A DNA stretch of 64,000 bases, from positions 67,138,040 to 67,202,039 of the forward strand of contig OY992537.1 in assembly GCA_963921195.1 (NCBI GenBank), written 5' to 3'. Each line of letters starts with the position of its first letter. The stretch's first letter is position 1. Positions 22,076 to 33,096 of the stretch are shown in pieces. The DNA is from Pegoplata infirma. Its lineage: Eukaryota > Arthropoda > Insecta > Diptera > Anthomyiidae. The position numbers and the translations under genes are program-made. Below the pieces are notes generated by a model. The model worked only from the letters and a program-made list of their open reading frames with translations. It had not been told where the DNA came from and searched no databases.

Positions 22076-23902
22076 ATGAAAAAAATTGTAATGAATGAAT
22101 TTTAAACATTTATTGAAAGAGGTTGGTGTCCTTCAACTCCCTCCGAACTCTCTCCTCCGCCAAACCAATCAAATTTTTTATTTTTACATTTTGGAGGAAT
22201 AAAAAAATTATGAACAGCCGAATTGAACATTCTTAATTTCTGAACTATATACATAAGTTTGTTATTCCGTTTTTAATACCTCAAAATATCGTTTTGAAAC
22301 TCCAAAAGGCACCTGCTAAATAAAGCTTGGTATCTGTTTTCTCATACACTCAAAAAAAATTTTTTTTTTTTATGTAATATTTAATAAAAAAAAATCCATT
22401 AAAACAAAAAATTTCACTTTACTTTTTTTTTTATGACGACTAAAAAATTTTTACAATTTGTTTTGTTCACTTAAACAATTACAATCACTAAAAAGTGTTA
22501 CTGCTACTTTGTAAGGTAAAGCAATTTTTGAGCTTCTTTTCAGCCTTACAAGATGCAGTAAATACTGCATTAATTTACCAAGGAGTTTCTTAGTGCTTCC
22601 TAGTGAGTAATTTCCATACTATAATCATGTCGTGGGCAAGGACAAGGGTAAGCGCTTTAATTTTTTCTTGAAATAAACAGTTGAGGAATGGAATCACAAA
22701 GGTAAGGCCTAATCTGTCCTTACTTAGAAAAAAGTACACTGTTCACATGATAACCAAAATATTATTTAAATTTATAAATTTATCTATCAAAAACCAGGTA
22801 TTATTCCCATGTATCAATAATATCTGCAAAAAAGCTTTCTTAAACTACAATATTATTAGCAAAGCTTCTTTTGTGTACTATTATAACCAAAAGACATATT
22901 ATGTAAAATAGCTCATTAGTGTAACAATTTATCTTTTTGAAAACAACAACAATGGAAAAATATTTTATAAAATTCAATATTATGCAAAAAAAAAATCATC
23001 GAAAAAAACAATATACATCTTTTGTTACTGGATGGAACTCCTCTTTGAACAATAATATGTACGACAACAATGCATAAAGCAGCAGAAGCAACAGCAACCT
23101 GAAAATATATTTTAAAAATCAATCGTGCGTACCAGAGAAGAGCACTAGGTACTCCATTGTGGGTATGGTTGAATGGAAGAAGTGTTTAAATGTTGATTAT
23201 CAAGGCGGTTTATGTATTTTTTTTTTCTGCTCCTCTGCTGATATTATAAAGTATGCTAAACAAGCCTTATTATGCAGACAATGACAATAACATATAAAAT
23301 CTGTTAAGGATGAACAAAAAAAAAATTTACAACAACGGGCTTTTGGAAAAAAAGCTAAATAAGAGATACTAAGGAGAAAGATTGGCTTATTTTGACTTTG
23401 GCTACCGAAAAATTTTTTAAACAAAAAAAAAACTGTTAAAAAGAATGCGATCGATTTGAGAGGAAACAAAAAATAAAAGATGCATTAATGCATAAAAGAT
23501 GCATAAAATATGCATAAACGGGAGAAACACGAAAAAAACACCTGAGTTTTTTTTATTTTTTTGATAAAAGATCTTTTTGGGATAACCAAAAATATATTCA
23601 CGTAATGAACTAAACACATATCAGGATTACACTTAAAGTATGTTTAAAGACAATTAGTAAAACTTTAAGTTTTTTTATCTTAATACTGTATAAGTAAAAT
23701 TTAAGCAACATTTAGTATAAACAAAAAAAAATACATAAAATTAAATTTATTTTCTACTAATAAAATAAAAATTTGTTATGTATAGTCTTTAGATATTAAC
23801 CGCCAAATAGAGTCATATGTTATAACAGACATAATGTTTGGCTTTAAGCAGGAGTAGCAGCAAAAACGCAACTAAAAGAACAAGAAACTAAAAGCAAAGC
23901 AA
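22076..23902. other. AT-rich stretch, nothing recognised
   Basis: No domain-bearing frame. At 22346 the text tacactcaaaaaaaat resembles the TIR of the MITE at 25644, but I could not find a matching right end. Confidence 0.45.
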
Positions 23903-24583
23903 ACAAGTAGAAAAGTTAAATTCGACTTGGCCGAATCTATGAATACCCTCCACAATGCCATTTTTAAGTGATAGTAAATTTTCTAACGTGAACAAAATAA
24001 AATTTTTGGTTAGAAATATTTTATTTTGTGTAAAAAAACTTTTTTTTTATTAATTTTTGAAAAAAAAAAAATTTACTAATTTTTTTTTTTGAGTGTAAAA
24101 TTTTTTTTGAGTGTAAAATTTTTTTTGAGTGTATTTTTTTTTTGTTTTAGTGTAAAAATATTTTTGTGTGACAAAAATACCTTGTAAAATAATTTTTTGA
24201 CTTACAAATGTTTTTAAAACATGTTTAACGGGTTTTCAACACGTGAATTTAAGGTGAAACTAATCTGCAATTTACGGTTTTGCTAATAACTTTTGAACCG
24301 CTGGACCGATTTGGCTGCAATTTAAAACGAACCGGACCAGAGGAACGACAAATATATATGCCACACTTCAGCACCCTCAGAATTGCCGTTCGAAAGTTAC
24401 CGTGTGTTTTATCTCGTAAATTCCAGAAAAACCCTTGCCGAAATTCACTCATTTGCTTATAACTTTTGAACTACTGGACCGATTTCACTGGATTGCAATA
24501 CCAACCTGACCAGGTAAATTCCAAACATATATGCCAAACTTCAGGAGCCTCCGTAAAGTCTTTCAAAAGTTAGCGTGTTTTCA

Positions 24584-24661
<78 letters not shown>

Positions 24662-24788
24662 GGACAGACGGACGGACGGACGGACATCGCTAGATCGTCT
24701 TTATGGGGTCCTAGACCAATATTTCGAGGTGTTACAAACGGAATGACAAACTTATATATACCCTCTATCACTAGAGTGGAGGGTATAA
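23903..24788 (-). mobile_element. INE-A, complete element
   Basis: Left end aacaagtagaaaagttaaat + tcgacttggccgaat, then ataccctccacaatgcc. It is followed by T-rich ttttttgagtgtaaaat repeats, ttaacgggttttcaacacg, and two homologous ~150-bp halves with cttttgaaccgctggaccga and cttttgaactactggaccga. It then has a ~100-bp GACA/GACG tract, atttcgaggtgttacaaacg + gaatgacaaact, and the terminal hairpin ctctatcactagagtggagg + gtataaaa. At ~886 bp it is the best full INE-A reference in the window. Confidence 0.93.
24584..24685 (-). repeat. Long (GACA)n/(GACG)n microsatellite
   Basis: About 100 bp of nearly pure gaca units turning into gacg at the right. Five other INE copies in the window have 2-14 units, so this locus has expanded. 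Confidence 0.95.
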
Positions 24789-25444
24789 AAAAAGAAAACT
24801 GCAAGTTTAGCTTTAGCAGCAGCATTAAACAATATTAGCAATATAACCAGCAGTAGTAGTTGTAGTATTATTATAGTAGTTGAGTACTTGATATAAAGCT
24901 GCAACTCTAAGTTTGCTCATAAATTACACAAAAACATACTCGTACGTACAAATCCAAGAACAAGATTGTCTTCCTTATAGAACAAATTTACAGACAGGCG
25001 TATGGAGACAGACAAATGTACAGACGGACGGACAGACAGACAGACCGACATATTTAAGCATTGCATAAAAGTTGTACTTTCCTTATATTGTATGATTATT
25101 TGTTAAAACTGAAAAACAACTACAACAAATCGTTTTTACTTTACAACCAAAAGTAATATCAAGCGTTGGTTGTCATAAGGGTAGACAGGAGGAGTAGGAA
25201 GAATGAATCCAATGGAAAAAGCAGAACATATACAAGAAGCCAAGAGAATATTATTATTTTTTTTTTAATTCCAACAAACTAACAAACATATGAGTGAACA
25301 ATATTTTTTTTGTATATTTTTTTATTCATTTTTCCAAAGGCGGTTTTTTTGTTTTTGTTAAGATTTTGTAAGAATACTCTACTTTAAAGGAGGAACATTT
25401 AAAAGCTTGTGTAGATATGACACATTTTGAAAATAAGAGCTTTT
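24789..25444. other. Spacer with orphan GACA/GACG stretch
   Basis: Mostly AT-rich DNA. At 24990-25052 there are scattered acagacag and gacggacggacagacagaca + gaccgacat units without a recognisable INE core. No gene. Confidence 0.5.
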
Positions 25445-27019
25445 CCCAGCAAAACTTAGATTACCAAATAAGGTATAAAATAAGGTATAGGATCTCTTAT
25501 TTTATACATTGCAGCATTGATGATTTTAACAGGCGATGAGACTCAAAGTAATGCATCCACATTATCACAAAGAATACCAGTAAGGTATAAAATAAGTCAT
25601 AAATTTATAACGAAGAATACGAGTAAGGTGTAAAATATATGATACACTCAAAAAAATACGTTAGTAGATTTACTATTTTTTTTTTGCTAATGCTAGTTAG
25701 CTAACTTTTAGCAAATTTTTAGTTGAGATTAGCATGTTAGCAAAAATTTCTTGTAAACTTCATTTAGCACATTAGCAATTTTAAACAATCGTTGAACTAA
25801 TTTCTCTTGCAAAGATTTGAAATTGAGTTGACAACATTGTTACAAGATTTTTTGCTAATATTAGCAAAAATAATGGTAAATATTTTTTTATTTTCAGAAA
25901 ACTTAAAATGGCGATATCTCGGAAACTAAGCCAGATAGAGCAAAATGGAGGCCATTTTTGGTTCTTAGAATCTCCATAGTATCGCCGGTCCTCTTCACAT
26001 GTGTGGACCCTAATGGGCCCTAACTTTGGATCCAAAAAAGTTAGCATTCCCGAAAATTTTAAAATGCTCATATCTCGGTAAATATTGCCGACACAACAAA
26101 AAGTACAAAAGCATTTTTGTAGCTCTCAACACATAGAACAATAGTCAAAAGCTCTCCGAGTAATATTTTTGAAGTTATCGAGTTTTTTAATTCTCAAGAC
26201 CCCAGTGGTCCCCTATAATCACGTAACTCAAAAACTATGCAAGGTAGAGCAAAACGGACACAAATTTTGGATCAAAAACTATGACGATTTTTATGGAACC
26301 CAACTAGGTCTAGGCCCATCGGGGTCTGGACCTATCGGGTCCGAACCCAATGGGGTCCTCAGATGTGTATGAACGAAGTTAAAAAAAAAAAAAAATTTAG
26401 TTAACTAATTATTGGCAAAACATTTTGCTAACTTTAGCAAAAAAATTGTGGGTTCAAAATCAGCAAATTTTCTTGTAGGTTTACAAGCTTTTTTTGCTAA
26501 CATTACAGTTTTTTTTTTTTGAGTGTATGTTATAGGTTACGAGAAATGAAATAATATAGCATACCAGAAGATAATATATAAGGTGTTACGAGAAGTGAAA
26601 AAGTAATTTTGTATTAAATTTACTCACGTGATTGTAAGTGAGTGTAAGTAGATAAAATATGCTCGTGAGTGTGTGTCGTTAGAAATTTCCTGTCGTGAGC
26701 CCATCTCTAGTTTAAACTTATGCATTTTTTTATAAAATAATTATTTTTTATTATGTTATTGTAATGCATTATGCATTATAAATAATGCATTATTTCAAAC
26801 TTTCAAATAATACATAATGTAACCAAATTTAAGTCATCCATGATTTAATGTTTAGAAATAATAAATATGAAATACATTTTTTCCAATAATCATGCATTAC
26901 GTAGAAAATTATTAGTAATGCATTATTTTTCATTTTAAAATAATACGTTGTGGAACAAATGTTTGGTAAGACATCCTAAAATAATGCTACAAATAAGGTA
27001 TATACAAAGTTTTGCTGGG
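25445..27019. mobile_element. MITE with cccagcaaaact TIR, carrying a nested MITE
   Basis: The left end cccagcaaaacttagattac and the right end ...aaagttttgctggg are inverted. The same terminus (cccagcaaaaa) bounds 34436-36286. It contains aaggtataaaataagg repeats, the nested MITE at 25644-26526, and a tcacgtgattgtaagtgagt segment at 26619-26710 whose complement recurs near 48341. No clear target duplication. Confidence 0.65.
25644..26526. mobile_element. MITE with acactcaaaaaaa TIR
   Basis: Left end tacactcaaaaaaatacg; right end ttttttttgagtgta. The subterminal ttagcaaaa motif recurs on both arms in inverted orientation. A TA target duplication is possible (ta|cactc...gagtg|ta), which would suggest Tc1/mariner-type mobilisation. 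The GC-richer middle (25990-26360) has paired gggcccta / cccatcggggtctgg-type text. No transposase was recognised. Confidence 0.65.
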
Positions 27020-27551
27020 TTATTTATATTTTTGAGAATTTAATCAAAAAAGGTTTAAAAATTTTGAAAGCAATTTTATCTTCAAGCTTTAAAATATAAA
27101 AAAAGCTTTATTAAAAGCTTACATTTTTTTTAAAGCTTTTAATAAAAAAATTTTTTTTTTAGTAAGTTCGCAAAAGCTTTTTAATTTCATATGCTGTTTT
27201 TAAAAATTTTTTATAAAGAATATTTAAAACACAAAAATTTTAAAGCTTTTCGATATCAATGTTTTTAAATTTAAATAGGATTCGTTAAAAGCTAATACAT
27301 TTAAATACATTTTAAAAGAAATAACTTATTTATAGAAAAGCATTTTCAATAAAAGTCATTTCTTTACTATTCGACATTAAAGCTTTTTAACATAACTATG
27401 CTTCAATTTAAGATTATAAAATAAAATAATTTCTAGAAAAAACTACTTATGAGATGTATTTTAATTAAGATACGTTTTTTAAAGGATTACACCAAAGCTT
27501 TTTAAATAAATCTCCTAAATTTTATTAAGCTTCATTAAAAGCTTATGCATT

Positions 27552-27677
27552 AAGGGCTGTTAACTAACACAATATAATCAATGATTAAGGCAATGTTTGC
27601 AAACGTCAAATTAATTTAAAATTAATCAATGATTAGTATTAATCATGGATTAGCTTTTGATAAAATACCAGCCCTTA
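27552..27677. mobile_element. Short MITE with aagggctg TIR
   Basis: Left end ttaagggctgttaactaac; right end ataccagcccttaaag, its imperfect complement. The interior has paired aatcaatgattaa blocks. A 3-bp tta/taa duplication is possible. Assignment to a superfamily is not supported. Confidence 0.5.
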
Positions 27678-27745
27678 AAGATACATTATTAATAGAAAAC
27701 CTTTTTTTATAGAAAAGTGTTTTGGATAACAATAGTTTTTTTTCT

Positions 27746-27839
27746 TTCACACTTTTCTCAATTCAAAACCATATATAACAAATCAAAAAATTATAATACA
27801 TAATTATAATTAGAGCCTGAGCTCGACTGTCTTTACAGA
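27746..27839 (+). repeat. Dispersed ~95-bp repeat, copy 2
   Basis: Matches 484-581 with few differences, including attagagcctgagctc. It lies inside the AAGCTT-rich repeat. Confidence 0.7.
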
Positions 27840-28156
27840 AAACAATAGTTTTTAAATTATTTGACAAAAAAAAGCTTTTAAATATGGCTATGTTTCATTA
27901 AAAGTTTATAAAATTTAAAAATTTCAGGAAAAAGCTAATTATGAAATAGTATTTCATAGCAAAGCTTTTTAACTGAAGCTTTTTAGTTAAATTTAAAAAG
28001 ATATTAAAAAATCGATAGGATTAAAGCTTTTAAAATAAGGCCATCAAAATTTCAAAATAAGCTGCATTAAAAGCTTATAAAAAGACGTTACAAACAAAGT
28101 ATATTTTTTTTAAAGAAACCATTATAAACAATTCCAAAATTTTCGACAGGTTTTTT

Positions 28157-30290
28157 TATACCCTCTAACCACAGTATGGGGGTATATTAGAGCACCCATC
28201 TGTGCATAATTGTTTTTTTTATCGCTCCCCGCTCATTTTTGGTTGAGTTGGGAGTAAAAAATAATATCTATCCAGAAATTGGACTTCTAGGTTGCAAACA
28301 GGCCAAGCAGTTTGAACTTTTGACCTCAAAAATGGGCTAAAAAACCTTTAAAGATTAATTTGGCTGTAACTCTTAAAATAAAAGTTTTTCGCAATTAACT
28401 TTCATAACAATTTTTTTGTAGAATCAAAATGCAAAGATTTTTCTCTCATACTGTTTTGACCTAAATATGCCCGATCGCGGTGTTTTAAGCGGTCAAAGTC
28501 GAAATTTGGGTCAGAACTTTTTTTAAAAAAATTCTCGTAAATTTTTAAATTGGGGAAAATTTGAGCTCTTTGCATAATTTAATAGGGTATTGAATGCAGT
28601 TTTCCAAAAAAATTTTTTTTGCAAAAAAATATCGACCCTTCCATGAAAAATTGCCAAAATCATACCCTGAACCACAATTTTTTGACCTCCAACTACGTTA
28701 TGAGGGTGTACTCACTTTGTCATTGCATGTTTTACTCATCGGAAGATGAGTCTAGGATTTCACATAGTATATATGGGGTATTCCATGCCAAATCGGACGC
28801 TTGGAAAATTTTTAATTTTATGTTTTTTCAATTTTTTAGTACCCTTAAAAAACCCATTCCAAGTAAATTTTGCCATCTTTTTTGACAATCCGTTCAAAAA
28901 ATATCGAATAAAAAAAAACACGATTTTTTCTGTCTTAATAATAATTTGTTGAAATTTTAGTATTTTCTTTAAAGTGTTTTAATAAAGATTGGAAAACAAA
29001 AAAAAAAAAATCAAAAACCGCTGAATATATTAATTACCAAAATCCCACGATCTACTTAAGCTTAAAATTTTAAGAAAATATTAAGTTTACCACGAAAAAT
29101 TAAAAAAAAAATAAAAAAAAATAAAAAAAACCAAATAAAAAATTTTAAGAAAAGATTGAAAACAACAAAACAAAGAGAGCAATCATTTAAAAATTGCATA
29201 TTAGAACACTTTAAGAAATATTTAATAAAAAAACAAAAATTGAAAAAAAAAAAAAAAAAAATGTTGACCATTTTTGAATTTGTTATGATAAAAATACGGA
29301 AAACGATAGTTTATTTTTGAAAATTCCATATCTTTGAAACGGGTAATTTAAAAAAATTTGAAAACAAACTTGGATGGGGGTTTTAATGGGTTTTAAAAAA
29401 ATTTAAAAATAATTAAAAAATGTAAAAAAAAAAATTTCAAAGTGTCCAATTTGGCACTGAATACCCCATATATATTTAGGGAAATCCTAGACAGATGTTT
29501 TGGTGCGAAACTCACGGAATTACAAAGTGAGTATTCGCCTATATTGAGGATGAATTGTTAAAAAAATGAGATTCAGAGTAGAACTTTGGGATTTTTTCAT
29601 GGAACAGTCGATATATTTTTGGAAAAAAAAATTTTTTGGAAAACTACATTCAATACCCTAGTGAATTGTGCAAGGAGCTCAAATTTTCCCCAATTTAAAA
29701 ATTTACGAGAATTTTTTAAAAAAAGTTCAGACCCAAATTTCGACTTTAACCGCTTAAAACACCGCGATCGGACATATTTAGGTCAAAACAGTATGAGAGA
29801 AAAATCTTTGCATTTTGATTCTACAAAAAAATTGTTATGAAAGTTAATTGCGAAAAACTTTTATTTTAAGAGTTACAGCCAAATTAATCTATAAAGGTTT
29901 TTTAGCCCATTTTTGAGGTCAAAAGTTCAAACTGCTTGGCCTGTTTGCAACCTAGAAGTCCAATTTCTGGATAGATATTATTTTTTAATCCCAACTTAAC
30001 CGAAAATGAGCGGGGAGCGATAAAAAATACAATTTTGCACATCCCATACATTTTGTGGGTGCTCTAGGGTATATTCACTTTGTTATTCCGTTTGTAACGC
30101 ATCAAAATATCGGTCGGGGACCCCATAAAGTATATATATTATTGATCTATGATCGATTCTAAGACATTCTGTGAATGTCCGTCTGTCCGTCAGTCCGTCT
30201 GTCTGTAGATGGCACGATGCAGTCCAAAATAAAAGAGCTATCCTCCTGAAATTTGGCACGAATATTTCACCCATAAAAAGATCTGTAGCT
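28157..30290 (+). mobile_element. INE-B, interrupted by FB-2
   Basis: The head ataccctctaaccacagtat + gggggtatat (28157-28187) resumes after FB-2 at 30067 as gggtatattcactttgttat. It continues with aacgcatcaaaatatcggtc, ggaccccataaagtatat, ttctaagacattctgtgaat, a gtccgtctgtccgtcagtcc tract, gtccaaaataaaagagct and a fade near 30290. The acaagt tail is missing. Confidence 0.88.
28188..30066. mobile_element. FB-2, ~1.9-kb palindromic foldback element
   Basis: The termini tagagcaccca...tgggtgctcta are inverted and flanked by gggtatat at 28180-28187 and 30067-30074, an 8-bp target duplication inside INE-B. The arms can be followed almost to the centre near 29127 (~770 bp or more each, diverged). 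In order from the ends they contain tcgctccccgctcattttt, caggccaagcagtttgaact, ccgatcgcggtgttttaagc, a degraded INE-B head, and an FB-1-like ggggtattccatgc segment, all mirrored on the other arm. The frames at 28619, 28746 and 29586 are arm translations. Confidence 0.88.
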
Positions 30291-31070
30291 ACTTTTAAAT
30301 TCGTTTATTATTCTCAATTCATATTATTTTTATCCAACTAAGTATAATACTCTCTGCCAAACTTAGCAAAAGTGCAGCAATATTTTAAATTGAATTTTTG
30401 TACGCTTAAAAAAAGAACTGCATATTGCGGTTGCAAACAAGCGCTGCAAACATATGCGCATATTATATTATGCAGTAATGCTTACATTTGCAAACTACAA
30501 ATCTACAAATAATCATATATACAAATAAACAAAATTATATTATAAATTGCAATGTAAAGCTTTATATGAAGCCTTAAGTAACGCCTTTTTTTTTTTTTTT
30601 TTGAAAAAAAAAAAATAATATTTATTTATGAAAAAATTCACGATGTTGCTTCTTTTTACCCCTTGTTGCAAGTTACAAACGAGATAAAAAATGTAGACAT
30701 GGTAACACTAATAACCACCAATATCATTCATATTTTTTTGTACTTTTTTTTATTTTTTTTTTTGTAAATAATAAAGAAGAAAAAAATTAGTGTTGTGTTT
30801 ATTTTTTTAATTTATATGTATTCTTTTATATTTTTTGTTAAAGTCTTAATCGTTTTAAGCATCATGTATCATTTGTAAATGTAGCTGAATATGAGTTTTT
30901 TTTTTTAATATTTTGTGGAAGTATTTAAGTATAAAGTTGTTTACTATTTATATATCGGTGGTAATAATTTAAAATAGGTTAAGTAGAGCAATCACAAATG
31001 ACTTGCTTGCAAAAGATCCTGCGAGCAGTTTTAAAAATCTCAATACGTCATGGTCTTGCACCACAGTACG
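30291..31070. other. AT-rich stretch, nothing recognised
   Basis: Homopolymer-rich sequence without recognisable coding or terminal repeats. Confidence 0.5.
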
Positions 31071-31192
31071 TATAAGTGGTATGCAAACAGGGATGAATTC
31101 GAGGTAATTTTCAATAAGGCAGATATGCTCTTTCTTGCTTTTCTCACATGAACTGTATATTTTTTTGTTTTGTTTTTAAGAAAAAAAATTAA

Positions 31193-31872
31193 ATTCTGAT
31201 TAATTTTTATTAAAAAATAAAAATTGTTTTATTCGACCTTTAAAATATTATATTTTGAGGATGTTTATTCTGGCTCGAGGTCATTATTTTCTTTACTAAT
31301 TAAAACCATGATATTCTCATAGCATAATTTTCAAGAAAATTATTTTTTTTGTTTTAAATTTATTTATGTTGGTCATTTTTGCAAGACTTAATCGACACGT
31401 GTTTCGGAATTTGTCAAGATTCCATTGTCAAAATTATTTAGCAAAAATAGAAACGATTGACTACAAAGTAGCAAACGAGTCTAATGACAAATCGTTTGTG
31501 CACAAACTAGCATATAAATACATATTCGCCTCTATTCGCAATGAGAATTAGAAAGACGAAGAAATTGTACCATACTAATAAGGCAACGATTGTCAATAAC
31601 CAACAAAAATATTTAAAACAATTTTACATACGATAGTCCATTGGACTACAACAATATGTTTTTTGTGTTGTTGTTGTGAGAAAAAACTCCATATTAGGGT
31701 TATACAAAAAAAAAATAATTTTCTTGAAAATTATGCTATGAGAATATCATGGTTTTAATTAGTAAAGAAAATAATGACCTCAGGTCAGAATAAACATCCT
31801 CAAAATATAATATTTTAAAGGTCGAATAAAACAATTTTTACTTTTTAATAAAAATTAATCAGAATTTGAACA
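31193..31872. mobile_element. M-family palindromic MITE, complete copy
   Basis: Terminal inverted repeats of ~160 bp run from tctgattaatttttatt through ggctcgaggtcattattttc to ttttcaagaaaatta and are mirrored at 31713-31872. The middle holds gacacgtgtttcggaatttg, agtctaatgacaaatcgttt, ggcaacgattgtcaataac and agtccattggactac. The 61-codon frame at 31366 is part of this repeat and reappears on the other strand near 32626-32991, so it is not a gene. Confidence 0.82.
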
Positions 31873-32850
31873 TAATGGTTGGCACGCCATGTGATAAATA
31901 ACCCTAATATGGAGTTTTTTCTCACAACAACAACACAAAAAACATATTGTTGTAGTCCAATGGACTATCGTATGTAAAATTGTTTTAAATATTTTTGTTG
32001 GTTATTGACAATCGTTGCCTTATTAGTATGATACAATTTCTTCGTCTTTCTAATTCTCATTGTGAATAGAGTCGAATATGTATTAATATTCTAGTTTGTG
32101 CACAAACGGTTTGTCATTAGACTCGTTTGCTACTTTGTAGTAAATCGTTTCTATTTTTGCTAAATAATCTTGACAATGGAATCTGGACATATTCCGAAAC
32201 ACGTGTCGATTAAGTCTTGCAAAAATGACCAACATAAATAAATTTAAAACATAAAAAATTATTTTCTTGAAAATTATGCTATGAGAATATCATGGTTTTA
32301 ATTAGTAAAGAAAATAATGACCTCGAGCCAGAATAAACATCCTCAAAATATAATATTTTAAAGGTCGAATAAAACAATTTTTATTTTTTAATAAAAATTA
32401 ATCAGAATTTGAACATAATGGTTGGTACGCCATGTGATGAATAACCCTAATATGGAGTTTTTTCTCACAACAACAACACAAAAAACATATTGTTGTAGTC
32501 CAATGGACTATCGTATGTAAAATTGTTTTAAATATTTTTGTTGGTTATTGACAATCGTTGCCTTATTAGTATGGTACAATTTCTTCGTCTTTCTAATTCT
32601 TATTGCGAATAGAGGCGAATATGTATTAATATGCTAGTTTGTGCACAAATGATTTGTCATTAGACTCGTTTGCTACTTTGTAGTAAATCGTTTCTATTTT
32701 TGCTAAATAATCTTGACAATGGAATCTTGACAAATTCCGAAACACGTGTCGATTAAGTCTTGCAAAAATGACCAATATAAATACATTTAAAACAAAAAAA
32801 ATAATTTTCTTGAAAATTATGCTATGACCTCGAGCCAGAATAAACATCCT
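31873..32850 (-). repeat. Two tandem ~543-bp M-family units
   Basis: Units in the opposite orientation to 31193 start at about 31873 and 32416. The shared mark ataaccctaatatggagttt falls at 31898 and 32441. Each holds the M middle plus one TIR; the second ends truncated near gctatgacctcgagccag (~32840). Identity between the units is high, suggesting recent tandem amplification. Confidence 0.8.
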
Positions 32851-33062
32851 CAAAATAGAAAAAAAAATAAGCAAAAAAAATAGTGAAGTGTACAAAAAAA
32901 ATTGTTCCCTAAATCTGAAGAAATTCTTATTTTTCTCCATTTTGTTGTGACGTTTATATGACATGACAAAAGCTACCCCGTGTGCCGTCACTAATACTTA
33001 TACACATTTAATGCAACCCTGTTTGCACACTACTTATGTACTCTATCTTACACATAAGCTAT

Positions 33063-33096
33063 CTTTCATCAACATACTTCGGTATGTTGATGGAAG
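33063..33096. other. 15-bp hairpin with ttcg loop
   Basis: The stem ctttcatcaacatac pairs with gtatgttgatggaag (one G-T) around a ttcg loop closed by C-G, the very stable cUUCGg tetraloop arrangement. It lies 24 bp beyond the MITE ending at 33039. Confidence 0.7.

Larger units (their letters stand above)
27060..28140. repeat. Degenerate AAAGCTTTT-rich repeat
   Basis: The motif aaagctttttaa or its variants recurs more than a dozen times, spaced ~40-100 bp apart on both strands (aagctt is itself a palindrome). It is interrupted at 27552-27677 and 27746-27839. This looks like an old, highly diverged satellite. Confidence 0.6.
31071..33039. mobile_element. MITE with gtatgcaaacaggg TIR, copy 2, split by M array
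   Basis: Left end tataagtggtatgcaaacag + ggatgaattcgagg; right end caaccctgtttgcacacta + cttatg. The distal right part (gtgtgccgtcactaatactt) matches 19100-19180. The interior is displaced by the M-family array at about 31185-32850. Confidence 0.7.

Noticed and set aside
24584..24685. Regular repeats resembling a CRISPR array
   Set aside because: A pure tetranucleotide tract with no spacers, in eukaryotic DNA.
24531..24838. Frames rich in QTDRQTDR repeats, also at 14024 and 58009
   Set aside because: They are translations of the GACA/GACG microsatellite inside INE-A elements, present in several frames and on both strands.
31366..31551. Peptide shared with 32626-32991 (ARLNRHVFRNLSRFHCQ)
   Set aside because: Due to duplicated M-family DNA; the frame is not maintained in the 8381, 36497 and 45652 copies.
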